Source: Norana najaformis (taxonomy: Eukaryota; Annelida; Clitellata; Crassiclitellata; Hormogastridae). From it: a stretch of DNA of 64,000 nt. Under the pieces are notes generated by a model that had not been told where the DNA came from, searched no databases, and worked only from the letters and a program-made list of their open reading frames with translations. A program made the translations under genes and the position numbers. The stretch spans positions 8,263,062-8,327,061 of the forward strand of contig OZ029927.1 in NCBI GenBank assembly GCA_964023275.1, written 5' to 3'. Shown piece by piece: positions 21,501 through 30,306 of this stretch; position 1 is the stretch's first letter; each line of letters begins with the position of its first letter.

Positions 21501-24500
21501 ACAGACAGAAAGAGGGGAAAAACTGTCTTTTCATTGGTGGTCTCGGACTCTGTCTGCTCTGTGGAGTCTGCGTTGTCATTAGATTAGATTAGAAGTGTGC
21601 AATTAGATCTTGACTTAACGCTTTTCTTTTACTGGACTTGTTTCCCGTGTAGACTGTTTCTGTTTCCTCTTGACTTTCAACCAGACTTAATCTGGAATTT
21701 GACTTTCACAACGACTTTACTTAGTCACAGCAATCACCTTAATCATTTAATACAGTGGCATCGTAGAAGTTCCTAGATTATTATTATTTGTCTACCTTTC
21801 TTTCTATCTCTGTGCATGTCTACTCTTATACCTGTGCGTTGAAGGTAACAATTTTTGTTGATCACTGGGTGTAATAAATTAACATTAATAAAATAGATTG
21901 AAATTGCATGGTAAATGGCAGATTGAACAGACAGGCAGAGAACATACATCAGCGCAGAAGAGAGAAGAAATTCATGAAACCCTTTGTCGTTTGTTGTTGG
22001 TTACTAGTGATTGCCTTAAAGAATTTCCTTACCCAAGTGTGTATTTGCCAAAGTCACCGATTGCTTACATACTTGTTGTTTTTTCTTCAGGGATCTGAAA
22101 AAGCGATGAACATGCTTCAGGAGAAGTTCTTTCCAGATATGGAAATAGTCAGCCTCAGTGGAAACTTCTGTACTGATAAGAAGCCGTGCGCTGTCAACTG
22201 GTACGTCATTCAGTTGTTCGTTTAAGAATAACAGCAGTTAACTTAATCTTTGTTTACTTACTTACAGGTGGCCATTGGTGGTTGTCTGTAGTGGGCAGGG
22301 GGAAGTAACTTCATTGGAAGAGTCTGAACCTTTTTGGGGAAGTTCTTCTCATTCTTCCCCACAAATTGCATCTTTCTAATCTAATCTAATCTAATGACTT
22401 CTATAGCGCTGTTACCATAATGTTCAAGGCATCTGTCTATGGTTGCCTCAGGTGAAATCGTAGTCAAAATCATAATCCACTGGAGAAGCCAGGTTGAATT
22501 CCTCTAGGTGAGAGAAAGCAGAAGTTAGGCTACGTTTAGACCTGAGTGACATCAAAGAACTGACAGAACGAATAGAACTGGTATGCCGTTCAGTTGTTCA
22601 TTTAAGAACAGAACGAATAGAACTAGGCAACAAATTCCAAAGCTTCCAGAACATTTGAAAAGCCAATGCTGTCCTGGTATGAGTCACAAGAGTCAGATTG
22701 TTCATTGATCTAGAACATTATTTGTTGGTATGATGGTCGAGCTAGGTACAGAGAGGTAGTTTGGTTGATTCTTACTTACTTATATGTCTGTCTATTTCAA
22801 CTGAATTAAGAAGGATCTCAGAAAATGCTTAGGATTTCCTTCAGTCAGAGAACTTCACAAATCTTCTTTGGTAGAAGTCACTGCAGTCTTTGCTGAGGCA
22901 AGTTTACTGCATGCATCATGTTTATACAAACTCTTCATAGTACATGAACATTGAATATATGGCAAGGTGTCTTTGGCTGTGGATTGTCCTCATGTTCAGG
23001 CTAAACATATTCCAATATGAAGTTATGTACGATGTCTGGATTTTTGTAATCAGTTGGGTTGAATTGTAAATCTGTTAGGATTGAAGGGAGAGGAAAGTCA
23101 GTCGTAGCCGAGGCGCTCGTCTCGAAGGATGTGATCAAGAACGTCCTTAAGACTTCCGTCTCTGCACTTGTTGATCTCAATATCAACAAAAATCTCGTTG
23201 GGTCAGTCGTTGCCGGGAGCATCGGAGGATTCAATGCGCATGCGTCCAACATCGTCACAGCGATATTCATAGCCACTGGTCAGGTAGGAAGAAAGTGTTG
23301 TCAAGGTTACACACACGCGTGCGCGCACAAACACAGCCACCTCTGTAGACACTCTGGATGCTTGGTTCTTGGGTTTAAAGTTCAACGGAATCACAAGCAA
23401 GACAACAAAAATAAAACAAAAGACCACTTTTTAAACTTTATAACGTGGTTTGGTATCCGTGTACCAACTCTGAAAGGAAGGATGGAGGGCTGAGTTGGCC
23501 CAGATATCTTGGTGTTCCATGGATTGTAATCCACCCTAGAGCTAACGCAGTTAGTTGACCATCTGAGGAGACTAATACCTGACACTGTGTCACAGAAACA
23601 AGCTAAGTGCTAGGGGTTGATGATTGTGGCAGTGATAAGATTTAGTTAACAGTCTATACTATTTCTGTTCAGAAAAGAACCTTTAAAATAATTGGAGCTT
23701 TTGTTCTACAAAATACTGAACTGTACCTAATGACGCTACTTAAAATCAATCCTTACTCCTCTGTCGTCTCGCAGTTCAACAGGTCATCTGTTTATCTTTC
23801 TCTGGTCATGCTTAAGACTTGGTGAATGAGCTTTTTCATTTGCTCTACCTCAACTTTGGAATTCTTTACCTGCATCTGTTCGTTCTGTTCAGTTTCTTAT
23901 GTCATTTTGGTCTTGGACTAAGACTTGTGTTCTTCAGTTGGCTTTTCCACAGCAGCCTGCTGTCTGTCGCGTTGGACTGACCTTCTTGGTATTGACCTGA
24001 CTGAGGTTTAGTTTTGGTGAGCCATCAGCTGATGCCTTGTGCATTAGACACTGGCGCTACAGAAGTTTCTAATAAATGCTGTAATAATAATTGATGACAC
24101 GAGAGAAATCAGCTATCTTTGACATGAGAGAAATCAGCTATCTTTGACATGAGAGAAATCAGCTATCTTTGACATGAGAGAAATCAGCTATCTTTGACAT
24201 GAGAGAAATCAGCTATCTTTGACATGAGAGAAATCAGCTATCTTTGACATGAGAGAAATCAGCTACCTTTGACATGAGAGAAATCAGCTACCTTTGCGTG
24301 CACTTTGCTGAAGATCACAATTGGACGCTTTAGCGCTATTGCCTTCCATGGTACTTTTGCTCTGCTGGTTCTTGACAAGATCTAGCTGTCTCAGAATTTT
24401 TTAATTCTCGGGAGAATTATTTAATTCCTGAGTAATCATAAAAAATAATAGTAATAGTACTAATAATAGGTAATAGTAATAATAATAATAATTACCGCTT

Positions 24501-27392
24501 CAGTGCGGTCACATTTTGCAAAACCTTTCCTGCCAAAACAGCCATCAATGAAGATTAGCCTTCCCGATATAATACTAATAAAAATAATAATAATGATAGT
24601 TAAAATAATAAAAATAATTATATAATAAAATAATAATAACAGTAATAATACTATTGTCTAAATGCGGATTGATATAGGAGAGCAATAGCAAACAGGAGTC
24701 TAATGAAGACAACTGTAGATTTTAGAAGAAGTGGTTTAGTAGTTAGAAATATGAAGATGACAGAGGTTACAGCTATTTCTTGTAAAAATAAGATGAAACT
24801 GATGGAATGAGACGCTGTGTTTGATGTTTGTGAAGGACCCAGCACAGAATGTCTGCAGTTCCAATTGTCTGACGATCATGGAACCCGCTGGACCGGATCA
24901 CGAAGACCTCTACATCAGTTGTACGATGCCTTCGGTTGAAGTGGGAACCATCGGTGGTGGAACCATTCTGCCGCCACAGGCCGCCTGCCTCGAGGTCAGT
25001 TCCACTCGTAACTGACTCTGTAACATAATAATCGTACAACTGGCTCTGTCTAACTACACTTGCTGTTGGCATCATACGTTTTCAGCTATACCTGCTCAGG
25101 ACTTGTATTGTATTGCATGATTTTGCAGTGTAATCGTAATCGTAATCTCGAGATTTCTACAGCGCTCAACGAAAGCTAAGTCGCGGGAACCAGCTTATTC
25201 ACAGGCGCTCAGTCGAAACAAAATCGATAGGCAAAAGGGTTCGGTTCCAGGTCAAGATCCAGGAGTTAGGCAGGCAGACAGTCGGACGGCTACGGTGGAT
25301 GATGTTTGAAATTGAAGCGAGAAGAGAGATAAGGGGAAGAGGCAGAATCAGGATAAGATTTTTGGAAAAGAAGTGTTTTCAGTCTTGAGTGAAAGACCTG
25401 CGCAGAAACTGAAAGAGGTGAAGTGTTGGTGAGTTCGTATGATTGACCAGACAACTGTCGCAATTCTGGCGGGAGTTTATTCCAAAGGGGTGGGGCAGCT
25501 ATGGCTGTGGAGCGATTTCCAAATTTTAAGGATGAGGTGACGGGAGGGCGAAGAAGTGTTAGGACAGATGAGGAGCGGGTTGAACGGAGTGGTTGGATAG
25601 TAAATAATTGACGAAGATAGGAGGGTTGGGAGGATTGAAGTGTGTTGTAGGTGAGGGATAAGACTTTGTACTCTATTCGTTCTGGTATTTTAAGCCAGTG
25701 CAGTGATTTGAGAACAGGGGTGATGTGATGGTGTTTGGAATTTTGCTGTAGCAGTGTTAGTGTGCACACAGCCTTGTTACTTGATATGGCTGCCAACCAC
25801 AGAATTGTGATGAGTTTCTGATGTATGTTATGTGGGAGTTTATAGAGTGCCTCTAAGAACCTCTGCAAGATACTTTATAAATGATCACGTTTACAGAAAG
25901 ATTTCTGTGGACATTTGTTACCCATAAACAGTCTTTTCCAGCTGCCTCTGTCTTCTAGGGTTATTTGTTGTTAAGTGGTACAGTGATTACAAAAGTAAGT
26001 ATGTACGTATGTATGTTTTATAAGTATGCATGTATCTGAATGTTTGTATACTGATGATGATTTGACAGATGTTGGGAGTGCGTGGATCAAAAAACGAGAA
26101 GCCGGGTCAGAATGCGAGTATGTTAGCAAGCATCGTCTGTGCGACCGTGATGGCTGGTGAACTGTCACTCATGTCGGCTCTGGCTTCAGGACACCTTGTC
26201 AAAAGTCATCTGAAACACAACAGGTAGGAGACGCTTACGACTCCTAACCACTTGCTCGTTCAGTTGTGTGCACCGTCTGTGACCTTGTGTTTCATTGAGG
26301 ATCATATTGGTTCATGAGACTATTTCTTCTGTCTGATTGATACTCTAAAACAGGCAACCCTACTTCAATAAAGTCCTTCATGCCTTTTGTATTGCAGTCA
26401 GTTGTACACTATTTGTGACATTTGCCGTGACAAATATCGGATCTATATATTAGTTGATGATGATGAAAGTGAATGTTATGTTTGTCTATAGCAACTGTAT
26501 GACCTCTACCCTGTTCATTTTTCAGTGAATTTATTGGGTGAGATCTATCACCACTGCTGCCTGTTTGAACAGGTATCATGCAGTGATGTGAGTCTGTAAA
26601 TGTTTATAAAGTGCATTTTTAAGAACCTGGCAAAAGTCCTAAAGTGTGGCTGTCTAACAGATCCTAAGAGGTGCAACTTAAATTCACTTACCTATTCTTC
26701 AGTTTCATAGGTCTGTTGGACTTTGACTGGACATCTCCAACGGATTACGATTTTTATTACGGTTTTACTCTAAGTGACCATCAACTGATGCCTTGTGCAC
26801 TGCGATAATGGTGCTGTGGAAGTCGTTGGATTAGATTAGATTACTAGGAGACTCTTTGAAGAGCGTAAAACAGATAAGCTGAATGTAATACAGTGTAATG
26901 TAACAAGGCTTTCCTCTAAGAACCCCTCCAAGGTGCTATGGACTGGATTGCATGATCTTGTGTCTGCCTAAATGTTAAGTTCATTTGTGGTAAAATAAAG
27001 CTTTAAAATAGACCAGTCAACACCATTCAGGCTGAATTTTTTAAATAATGTACATTCTTGTAATAAACTTTGAAGAAAAACTATTGTAGCTCCATATAAA
27101 TTGACATCTTTAGATTACTTTACTGTCACACTTTGACTTACATCAAACAGTGTAAGTGTCCAGATGCACAGACACACTGAATAAGTTGTAAGTTAAAACT
27201 TCTGTAACGTTTTAAGAATTCTGAACTTTCTGTTTTCTTAAAGGATGTTTTTTAAAGATTTAAGCTCTTTATCTATTTACCAATGATGTATGTTGTAGGT
27301 CAGTGCTGAACATGGCTCCAGGAAGCATCTGTGAAGCCAGCTTGGAAAATAAGCTCAAGGAAAATGGAATTTGTATAAGGACGGCTCCTTGA
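9585..27392 (+). CDS. HMGCR: 3-hydroxy-3-methylglutaryl-CoA reductase (complete, 19 coding exons)
   Basis: Reduces HMG-CoA to mevalonate with two NADPH, the committed step of the mevalonate pathway, in the ER membrane with the catalytic domain in the cytosol. Exons: 9585-9749, 10100-10211, 10754-10841, 11343-11427, 12166-12378, 13700-13810, 14325-14473, 15236-15480 (or 15525), 16769-16968, 17550-17665, 18608-18686, 19013-19171, 20096-20253, 21028-21133, 22091-22200, 23079-23283, 24836-24994, 26069-26223, 27299-27392. All phases fit, giving 902 residues (917 with the longer exon 8); human HMGCR has 888. The start [20 protein letters not shown] matches the family start. All introns are GT-AG except the one after exon 11, which needs a GC donor. 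The catalytic Glu559, Lys692, Asp768 and His867 and the AMPK-site Ser873 are present. A likely 5'UTR acceptor lies at 9566. The identity is certain; exon 8's end is the main uncertainty. Confidence 0.97.
10340..10600. mobile_element. Family A SINE-like repeat, HMGCR intron 2
   Basis: GGCACTATATAAATAAG at 10363 is a retroelement-type end. It is followed by ACACTTATATAGCACTGTTG and GCGTCAATGGTTGCTTCAAATG, a diverged family A end, and AGAAGTCGAGTTGAAATCTG, its body. Confidence 0.5.
11620..11785 (-). mobile_element. Family A SINE-like repeat, HMGCR intron 4
   Basis: CTGGTTTCTCTGATCAGTC, ATTATGATTTCATTTGAAG and CATTATGATAACAGTGCTAT followed by TTAGATCAGATTTGATAG form the reverse complement of the family A end and its TTAGA-type terminus. 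Confidence 0.6.
13040..13545. repeat. Long purine-rich tract, HMGCR intron 5
   Basis: About 500 bp of the plus strand is dominated by G and A (GGAGGAG, GGGAGAGG, GGGAAGG blocks). Open frames crossing it are composition artefacts. Such tracts can form triplex DNA; no repeat unit is clean. Confidence 0.8.
14030..14230 (-). mobile_element. SINE-like repeat, family D, HMGCR intron 6
   Basis: ATTAGTAACTTCTCGTGTGC, CGGTGTCTAATGCACTAGG and CATCAACCGATGCTGCACC, then AAGCCAAGCCGCAATCAGG, are the reverse complement of the family D 3' region, followed by a CAGT-rich patch. Confidence 0.6.
15236..16968 (+). other. HMGCR: HMGCR last membrane helix and acidic linker (exons 8-9)
   Basis: Exon 8 begins with the last transmembrane helix ([20 protein letters not shown]) and runs into an acidic, Ser- and Glu-rich linker that continues through exon 9. 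Two donors share the same phase: GTGAGA after 15480 and GTATAG after 15525. The second adds 15 residues without a frame change, so both isoforms are possible. The linker is poorly conserved in the family, as expected. Confidence 0.8.
15945..16330 (+). mobile_element. Repeat body, HMGCR intron 8
   Basis: AATTGTAATTGTAATCTGAC and TTTATAAAGCGCAACTTC form a LINE-type inverted end. A body (CAGGCGCTTGCGAAACTGC ... GATTCCAGC) like those at 8345-8600 and 54940-55080 follows. Confidence 0.45.
17153..17227. repeat. 37-bp tandem duplication, HMGCR intron 9
   Basis: CTTTCACAACATTGGGCCG through TTTTGTAAAG occurs twice head to tail with a single T/C difference. The second copy runs into GCACCCTAGAAG and a CTGTATAAATTG then CATTA repeat end. 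Confidence 0.85.
18687..18692 (+). other. HMGCR: GC splice donor (GCAAGT) of HMGCR intron 11
   Basis: Exon 11 must end at 18686 for the frame to join exon 12 at 19013. The intron then starts GCAAGT, the usual form of the minor GC-AG class. A GT donor four bases later would break the reading frame. Confidence 0.75.
18700..18950 (+). repeat. TG-rich, nearly C-free tract, HMGCR intron 11
   Basis: GGTTTTGGTTGG, GGTGGTGGTGTG and similar words fill about 230 nt of the sense strand just downstream of the GC donor. As RNA it is UG- and GU-rich, the type bound by CELF-like splicing regulators (inference). Confidence 0.75.
19800..19980 (-). mobile_element. SINE-like repeat, family A (good copy, HMGCR intron 12)
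   Basis: CAACTGATACCTTGTGCATT, ACGATAATGGCGCTATGG and AAGTCATTAGATTAGATTAG are the complete 3' end and (ATTAG)n terminus of the family, read here in the plus orientation of the window. The upstream part (TCCAATGGATTAGG) matches other copies. Related debris occupies 19205-19450. Confidence 0.7.
20525..20835 (+). mobile_element. tRNA-derived SINE with pol III boxes, HMGCR intron 13
   Basis: The head has an A-box-like TGATGGTTAGTATGCTGG, an anticodon-arm-like GGACTGTCAATC and an excellent B box, GGTTCAAATCC. The body ends GGTGCTATATAAAGCATC. The acceptor stem does not pair, so it is not a functional tRNA gene. The anticodon-loop position resembles tRNA-Asp(GTC). Confidence 0.7.
21150..21520. 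repeat. CTGT/CTTT pyrimidine-rich microsatellite, HMGCR intron 14
   Basis: About 350 bp of TCTGTCTTTCTGTCTC-type repeats begin some 20 bases after the exon 14 donor. The many long open frames in both strands are products of this simple sequence. Confidence 0.9.
22375..22790 (+). mobile_element. SINE-like repeat, family A (longest copy, HMGCR intron 15)
   Basis: It starts with (TCTAA)n, then GACTTCTATAGCGCTGTTAC, a GGTTGCCTCAGGTGAAATCG block and GAGAAGCCAGGTTGAATTCC. A body of about 250 bp follows (TTTAGACCTGAGTGACATC, ATTCCAAAGCTTCCAGAAC). A short internal duplication repeats AACGAATAGAACTxG. Confidence 0.7.
23925..24090 (+). mobile_element. SINE-like 3' end, family D, HMGCR intron 16
   Basis: CTTGGTATTGACCTGACTG, CCATCAGCTGATGCCTTGTG, CATTAGACACTGGCGCTACAG and AAGTTTCTAATAAATG form the clearest family D terminus. 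Confidence 0.65.
24092..24296. repeat. 25-bp minisatellite, 8 copies, HMGCR intron 16
   Basis: A unit starting GACATGAGAGAAATCAGCTA and ending TCTTT repeats eight times with almost no divergence (GACACG in the first copy; CTACC in the last two). The homogeneity suggests recent expansion. Confidence 0.92.
24420..24660. repeat. TAA-rich microsatellite cluster, HMGCR intron 16
   Basis: Imperfect AATAATAATA runs surround a GGTCACATTTTGCAAAACC segment and a decayed copy of the TCCTGAG module. Confidence 0.7.
25128..25740 (-). mobile_element. CR1/L2-like LINE, 5'-truncated copy 1 (RT C-terminus and 3'UTR)
   Basis: On the minus strand the frame from about 25737 to 25290 encodes [20 protein letters not shown], then [16 protein letters not shown] and [16 protein letters not shown] and ends FNFKHHPP*. 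This [13 protein letters not shown] ... YLL ... APxLWNxLP pattern marks the C-terminal domain of CR1/L2-type reverse transcriptases. The 3'UTR ends GAGCGCTGTAGAAATCTCG followed by ATTACG repeats. About four residues differ from copy 2 over about 147, so the family moved recently. It sits in HMGCR intron 17, antisense to the gene. Confidence 0.9.
26690..26850 (-). mobile_element. SINE-like repeat, family A, HMGCR intron 18
   Basis: CCATCAACTGATGCCTTGTG, CACTGCGATAATGGTGCTGTG and GAAGTCGTTGGATTAGATTA is a nearly full family A end in this orientation. Confidence 0.65.
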
Positions 27393-27660
27393 ATCATCTT
27401 CCTTTGTTTAGACGACTTTAGTGCAATTTTAACAGAAATTATGTAAAGTGTGATGTAGCAGCTGTTTTGCTTCTGCTGAATTCACAACAGCTCTAAATGC
27501 AGATACGAATTTTATCAGATTGAAAAGTCACAGAAGCCAGTAAATTCCGATTGCTAGTAACATCAACATCAAATAGTTAATCACACAAGTGAACATTAGG
27601 AAATTATTAATTTCCATTTTTACGAACTTCGGAATAAAAAGTCAAAAACATCGAAATGTA
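27393..27660 (+). terminator. HMGCR: HMGCR 3'UTR with poly(A) signal
   Basis: AATAAA at 27633-27638 is about 240 nt after the stop codon. The cleavage site would lie near 27650-27660. No other close canonical signal is seen. Confidence 0.6.
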
Positions 27661-27809
27661 GCTTTGTTTGTGGCTTGTTTTGTCTGGGTTACTATTTTGA
27701 CAATGAAGCTTAGTGCTTCAACGGAGGCTGTGCTATTCAAAGCCACAACCCTAATGCATGCATTCATATGCACCACGATTGACTAAGGCAATGTCATTTT
27801 GCAGGCCTA

Positions 27810-28080
27810 ACTCCTGCTATCCTGGTTAGCTACATCAGTTAAAGCAAACGTCAAGGTGCCTGTGTGTGTGAGGTTGCTAGTTCGCATACCAATAATGGCA
27901 ACATTTCAGGGGTTTAAATCTCAGGCTAGTACAGTCTGTACACAGGGACCTTAACTAGCGTGGCGCCCATTCAAATGGGCAGCAGTGGTGAATATCTTGC
28001 CTGATAAATTCATTGAAAATATGAGCAGTCGAGGCCATATGGTTGCTATAGAAAAACCTGTACATTTATATTTATATTTA
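27810..28080 (+). mobile_element. SINE-like repeat, family C
   Basis: Starts TGGTTAGCTACATCAGTTAAAG, then GGGGTTTAAATCTCAGGC, ACAGTCTGTACACAGGG, ATTCAAATGGGCAGCAGTGG and GGCCATATGGTTGCTATAG, in the same order as the copy at 31570-31840. Confidence 0.65.
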
Positions 28081-28084
28081 CATT

Positions 28085-28560
28085 TCCTGCATTAACCAGC
28101 TTCAATCTATTTTAAATGCTGCAGCTCGACTGCTTGGCAGATACCCAGGTTTGGACATATATCCAGCTTCATGTGGGGAGAGCTACACTGGTTACGTATG
28201 CGGAAATGCATTGAGCTTAAGGTCTTAATGCTCGTTTAATGGTCTGGTAGGCTGTGTTCCATCTTCTCTTAAGAAGCTTCGAGTCTGTTTCTCTTCCATT
28301 CCTGCTTGCTGATTTCTTCGATCTGCTGTGCAAAGTGGCATCATTGTTCCACCAGCCCCAATTTCGGTTGACCATCTTTCTGGAATAAGTTTCCTTTTAG
28401 CAACCTGCGACACAAGCTTTTTGGCCTTTCTCTTTTCCATAGGCGCTTTTAAAGCCTTTCTATTCGATCATGGTTTTGTGTTGTCTGGTTGGGAGCACCT
28501 CTGACAAGTTCCTCTTTACGGGGCGCTATATAAATTTTCGATTACTATTACAATGGCACT
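28085..28560 (+). pseudogene. Non-LTR retrotransposon RT fragment, second family
   Basis: Segments read QSILNAAARLLGRYPG, then a frame-disrupted ELHWLRMRKCIELKVL-like part, then PSSLKKLRVCFSSIPA and FKAFLFDHGF. These are the C-terminal motifs of a CR1-like RT but differ from copies 1 and 2. The 3' end is GGGGCGCTATATAAATTTTCG with an ATTACTATTAC tail. Frameshifts show it is inactive. Confidence 0.75.
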
Positions 28561-28794
28561 GAATATGACAAATAACTGAAAAGAATGGAGATCACTTAAT
28601 TGCACCTATCGCCTAGAAAACAGCTGGCACCAGGAACTGACGATGATTAACTAAGTTGCTTTGGAGGACTGGAAGTAACCAAATAATGATCTAACATAAC
28701 AGCATAAATAGATACCATCATAAAAAGATACCAAATTTAAAACAAAACAACTAGCAAATTATCGAATGATCACTGCAAAAACTACTAAAACAGA

Positions 28795-28940
28795 AGTCAA
28801 CGTTTCCGAGTAGACCAATAACTGAACTCGACTTAATCTGCCTTTCGATTTTGTTTTGACTGAGCGCCTGCGAATAAGCAGGTTCACACAACTTTGCTTT
28901 GGGCACTGTAAACACTATAAATCTTGAGCTTATGATTATG
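28795..28940 (+). mobile_element. CR1/L2-like LINE 3'UTR fragment
   Basis: CTTTCGATTTTGTTTTGACTG, AGCGCCTGCGAATAAGCAGG and AATCTTGAGCTTATGATTATG match the 3'UTR of copies 1 and 2. Only the last 140 bp or so was inserted or remains. Confidence 0.7.
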
Positions 28941-28998
28941 ATAGTCAAGTCTGCACTTTTCGTTACGTTACATCTGCTCGACACATGGAAGATTGGGG

Positions 28999-29004
28999 TT
29001 TATT
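28999..29004 (-). terminator. Candidate poly(A) signal of the coiled-coil gene
   Basis: AATAAA on the minus strand, about 735 nt beyond the proposed stop codon. Confidence 0.35.
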
Positions 29005-29224
29005 TGTGTAAGCAATACAAAGTAAGCTTCAACTGTCGGCGTAAAACAGTAGAATAACTGCCGAGTGCTGAAAACAAATTATACAGTCTCATCTTGTATC
29101 AGAGTCCAAGCATCTCTGTCCCATCTCAGATATCCTCGTCTCGAAGACTAGATCTCAATCTCGGTCTTATCTTGGACTGCTAGGCGAACGTCTTGGTCTT
29201 GGGTTGAAACGTCTCGTCTTCGTA

Positions 29225-29467
29225 TCAAGGGTCTTGTGGGCTATCATCAGGACATCTGAAATGAACTATTCTGCCCTTCCAGAAACTTCCTCTTCTGTCT
29301 GATGCAGAAGGTGGCAATTCTGCCTTGGGGCTGCTTATTCTCCTGGATGTATAGATGGATGGATTCACAGCTGCTTTGAGGACGTACAAGGTCACTTTAG
29401 TGGCCTCTACTTTGTTGACATCAACACTGTTGACCAACGTTTGGTGTAAGCCCAGTGGAGCTGTTTC
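29225..29467 (-). other. Alternative 3' exon candidate of the coiled-coil gene, or 3'UTR
   Basis: After an acceptor (TTAATGCAG) an 81-codon open frame reads VVETAPLGLHQTLVNSVDV and ends CPDDSPQDP*. Its entry phase does not fit the exon ending at 30720, so it is either untranslated sequence, chance, or an alternative terminal exon reached from an exon I did not find. Confidence 0.25.
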
Positions 29468-29738
29468 CACCACTGCATTAATTCAATCACAGATCCAGTT
29501 GCAACCAATTACCACCTAAAACCACAAAAAGATTAAATGTAAACACAATTTTAAAAAATTAAGGAACTATTATTCTTAAATTAAACAGACTGGCATTAAA
29601 GGCCTCAACAGAAAATCCTGCTTGAAATGACTTGGGTGGCTGGAAACTACGAATATTGAATTAAAAAGGCAAAATAAATCAAATCACAACTGGGTTTCAA
29701 TTGAGTCATCTTACCATCTCTGTCTGAGCATTTTCGCT

Positions 29739-30254
29739 TCAATGGGCCACTGTCTCAATGAAGAACTGGCACGTCTTGTGACAATCCAGTTGACTCTGCC
29801 ACTCATAAGAATCCTGTGAAATCACGAAATATATTCAACAGTGCCATTCACTCTTCTTACACAGTGCATTCTACGAAAACTGGCTGACTAAGGGCTGATC
29901 TCTTGACCTCTGACAGCCGTCGTTCATTCGTCAACCTATGCAACTTTGACAGACAGGGTTACCTCAACGTTAACTAATGCAACCTCCAATTGATAACTGT
30001 GCCTTGCAGATTACTGTATAAATTATTCTGTATAAATAAAGAAATAAATAAAAATTACTGTTAGTAGTGACGCAGCATCAGTGAGTCATTATTTGTAGAT
30101 TGATTGGTGACAGTACAAAGCAGTGGAATTTAAGGCAAGTCCTGCAATGCACTAATCTCTCTGTCCAGAGCACCACCATTGAGTCCCTTTGCGTCTGTCA
30201 TCTGTCTAGGCCAGGCTAAGTTAGCTATGTCATCTTGCAATTTACAAATTTCCT

Positions 30255-30306
<52 letters not shown>

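Larger units (their letters stand above)
17550..27392 (+). other. HMGCR: HMGCR catalytic domain (exons 10-19)
   Basis: Residues 457-902. [17 protein letters not shown] precedes [11 protein letters not shown], holding catalytic Glu559. TGDAMGMNM is the NADPH-binding motif. [11 protein letters not shown] holds Lys692. The first exon-17 residue is Asp768 ([11 protein letters not shown]). [14 protein letters not shown] holds His867 and the AMPK-type Ser873, split across the last intron. Every essential residue is intact, so the enzyme should be active. Confidence 0.95.

Noticed and set aside
21089..21582. Several overlapping open frames on both strands rich in Leu/Ser/Cys or Arg/Glu/Thr
   Set aside because: They are translations of a CTGT/CTTT microsatellite in HMGCR intron 14.
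25738..25868. Extension of LINE copy 1 to 25868
   Set aside because: Similarity to copy 2 stops at about 25737; the open frame continues by chance into flanking intron.
29225..29467. Terminal exon of the coiled-coil gene with stop after CPDDSPQDP
   Set aside because: Entry phase 1 does not follow from the exon ending at 30720; the exon 29813-29739 fits in phase. Kept only as a low-confidence alternative.
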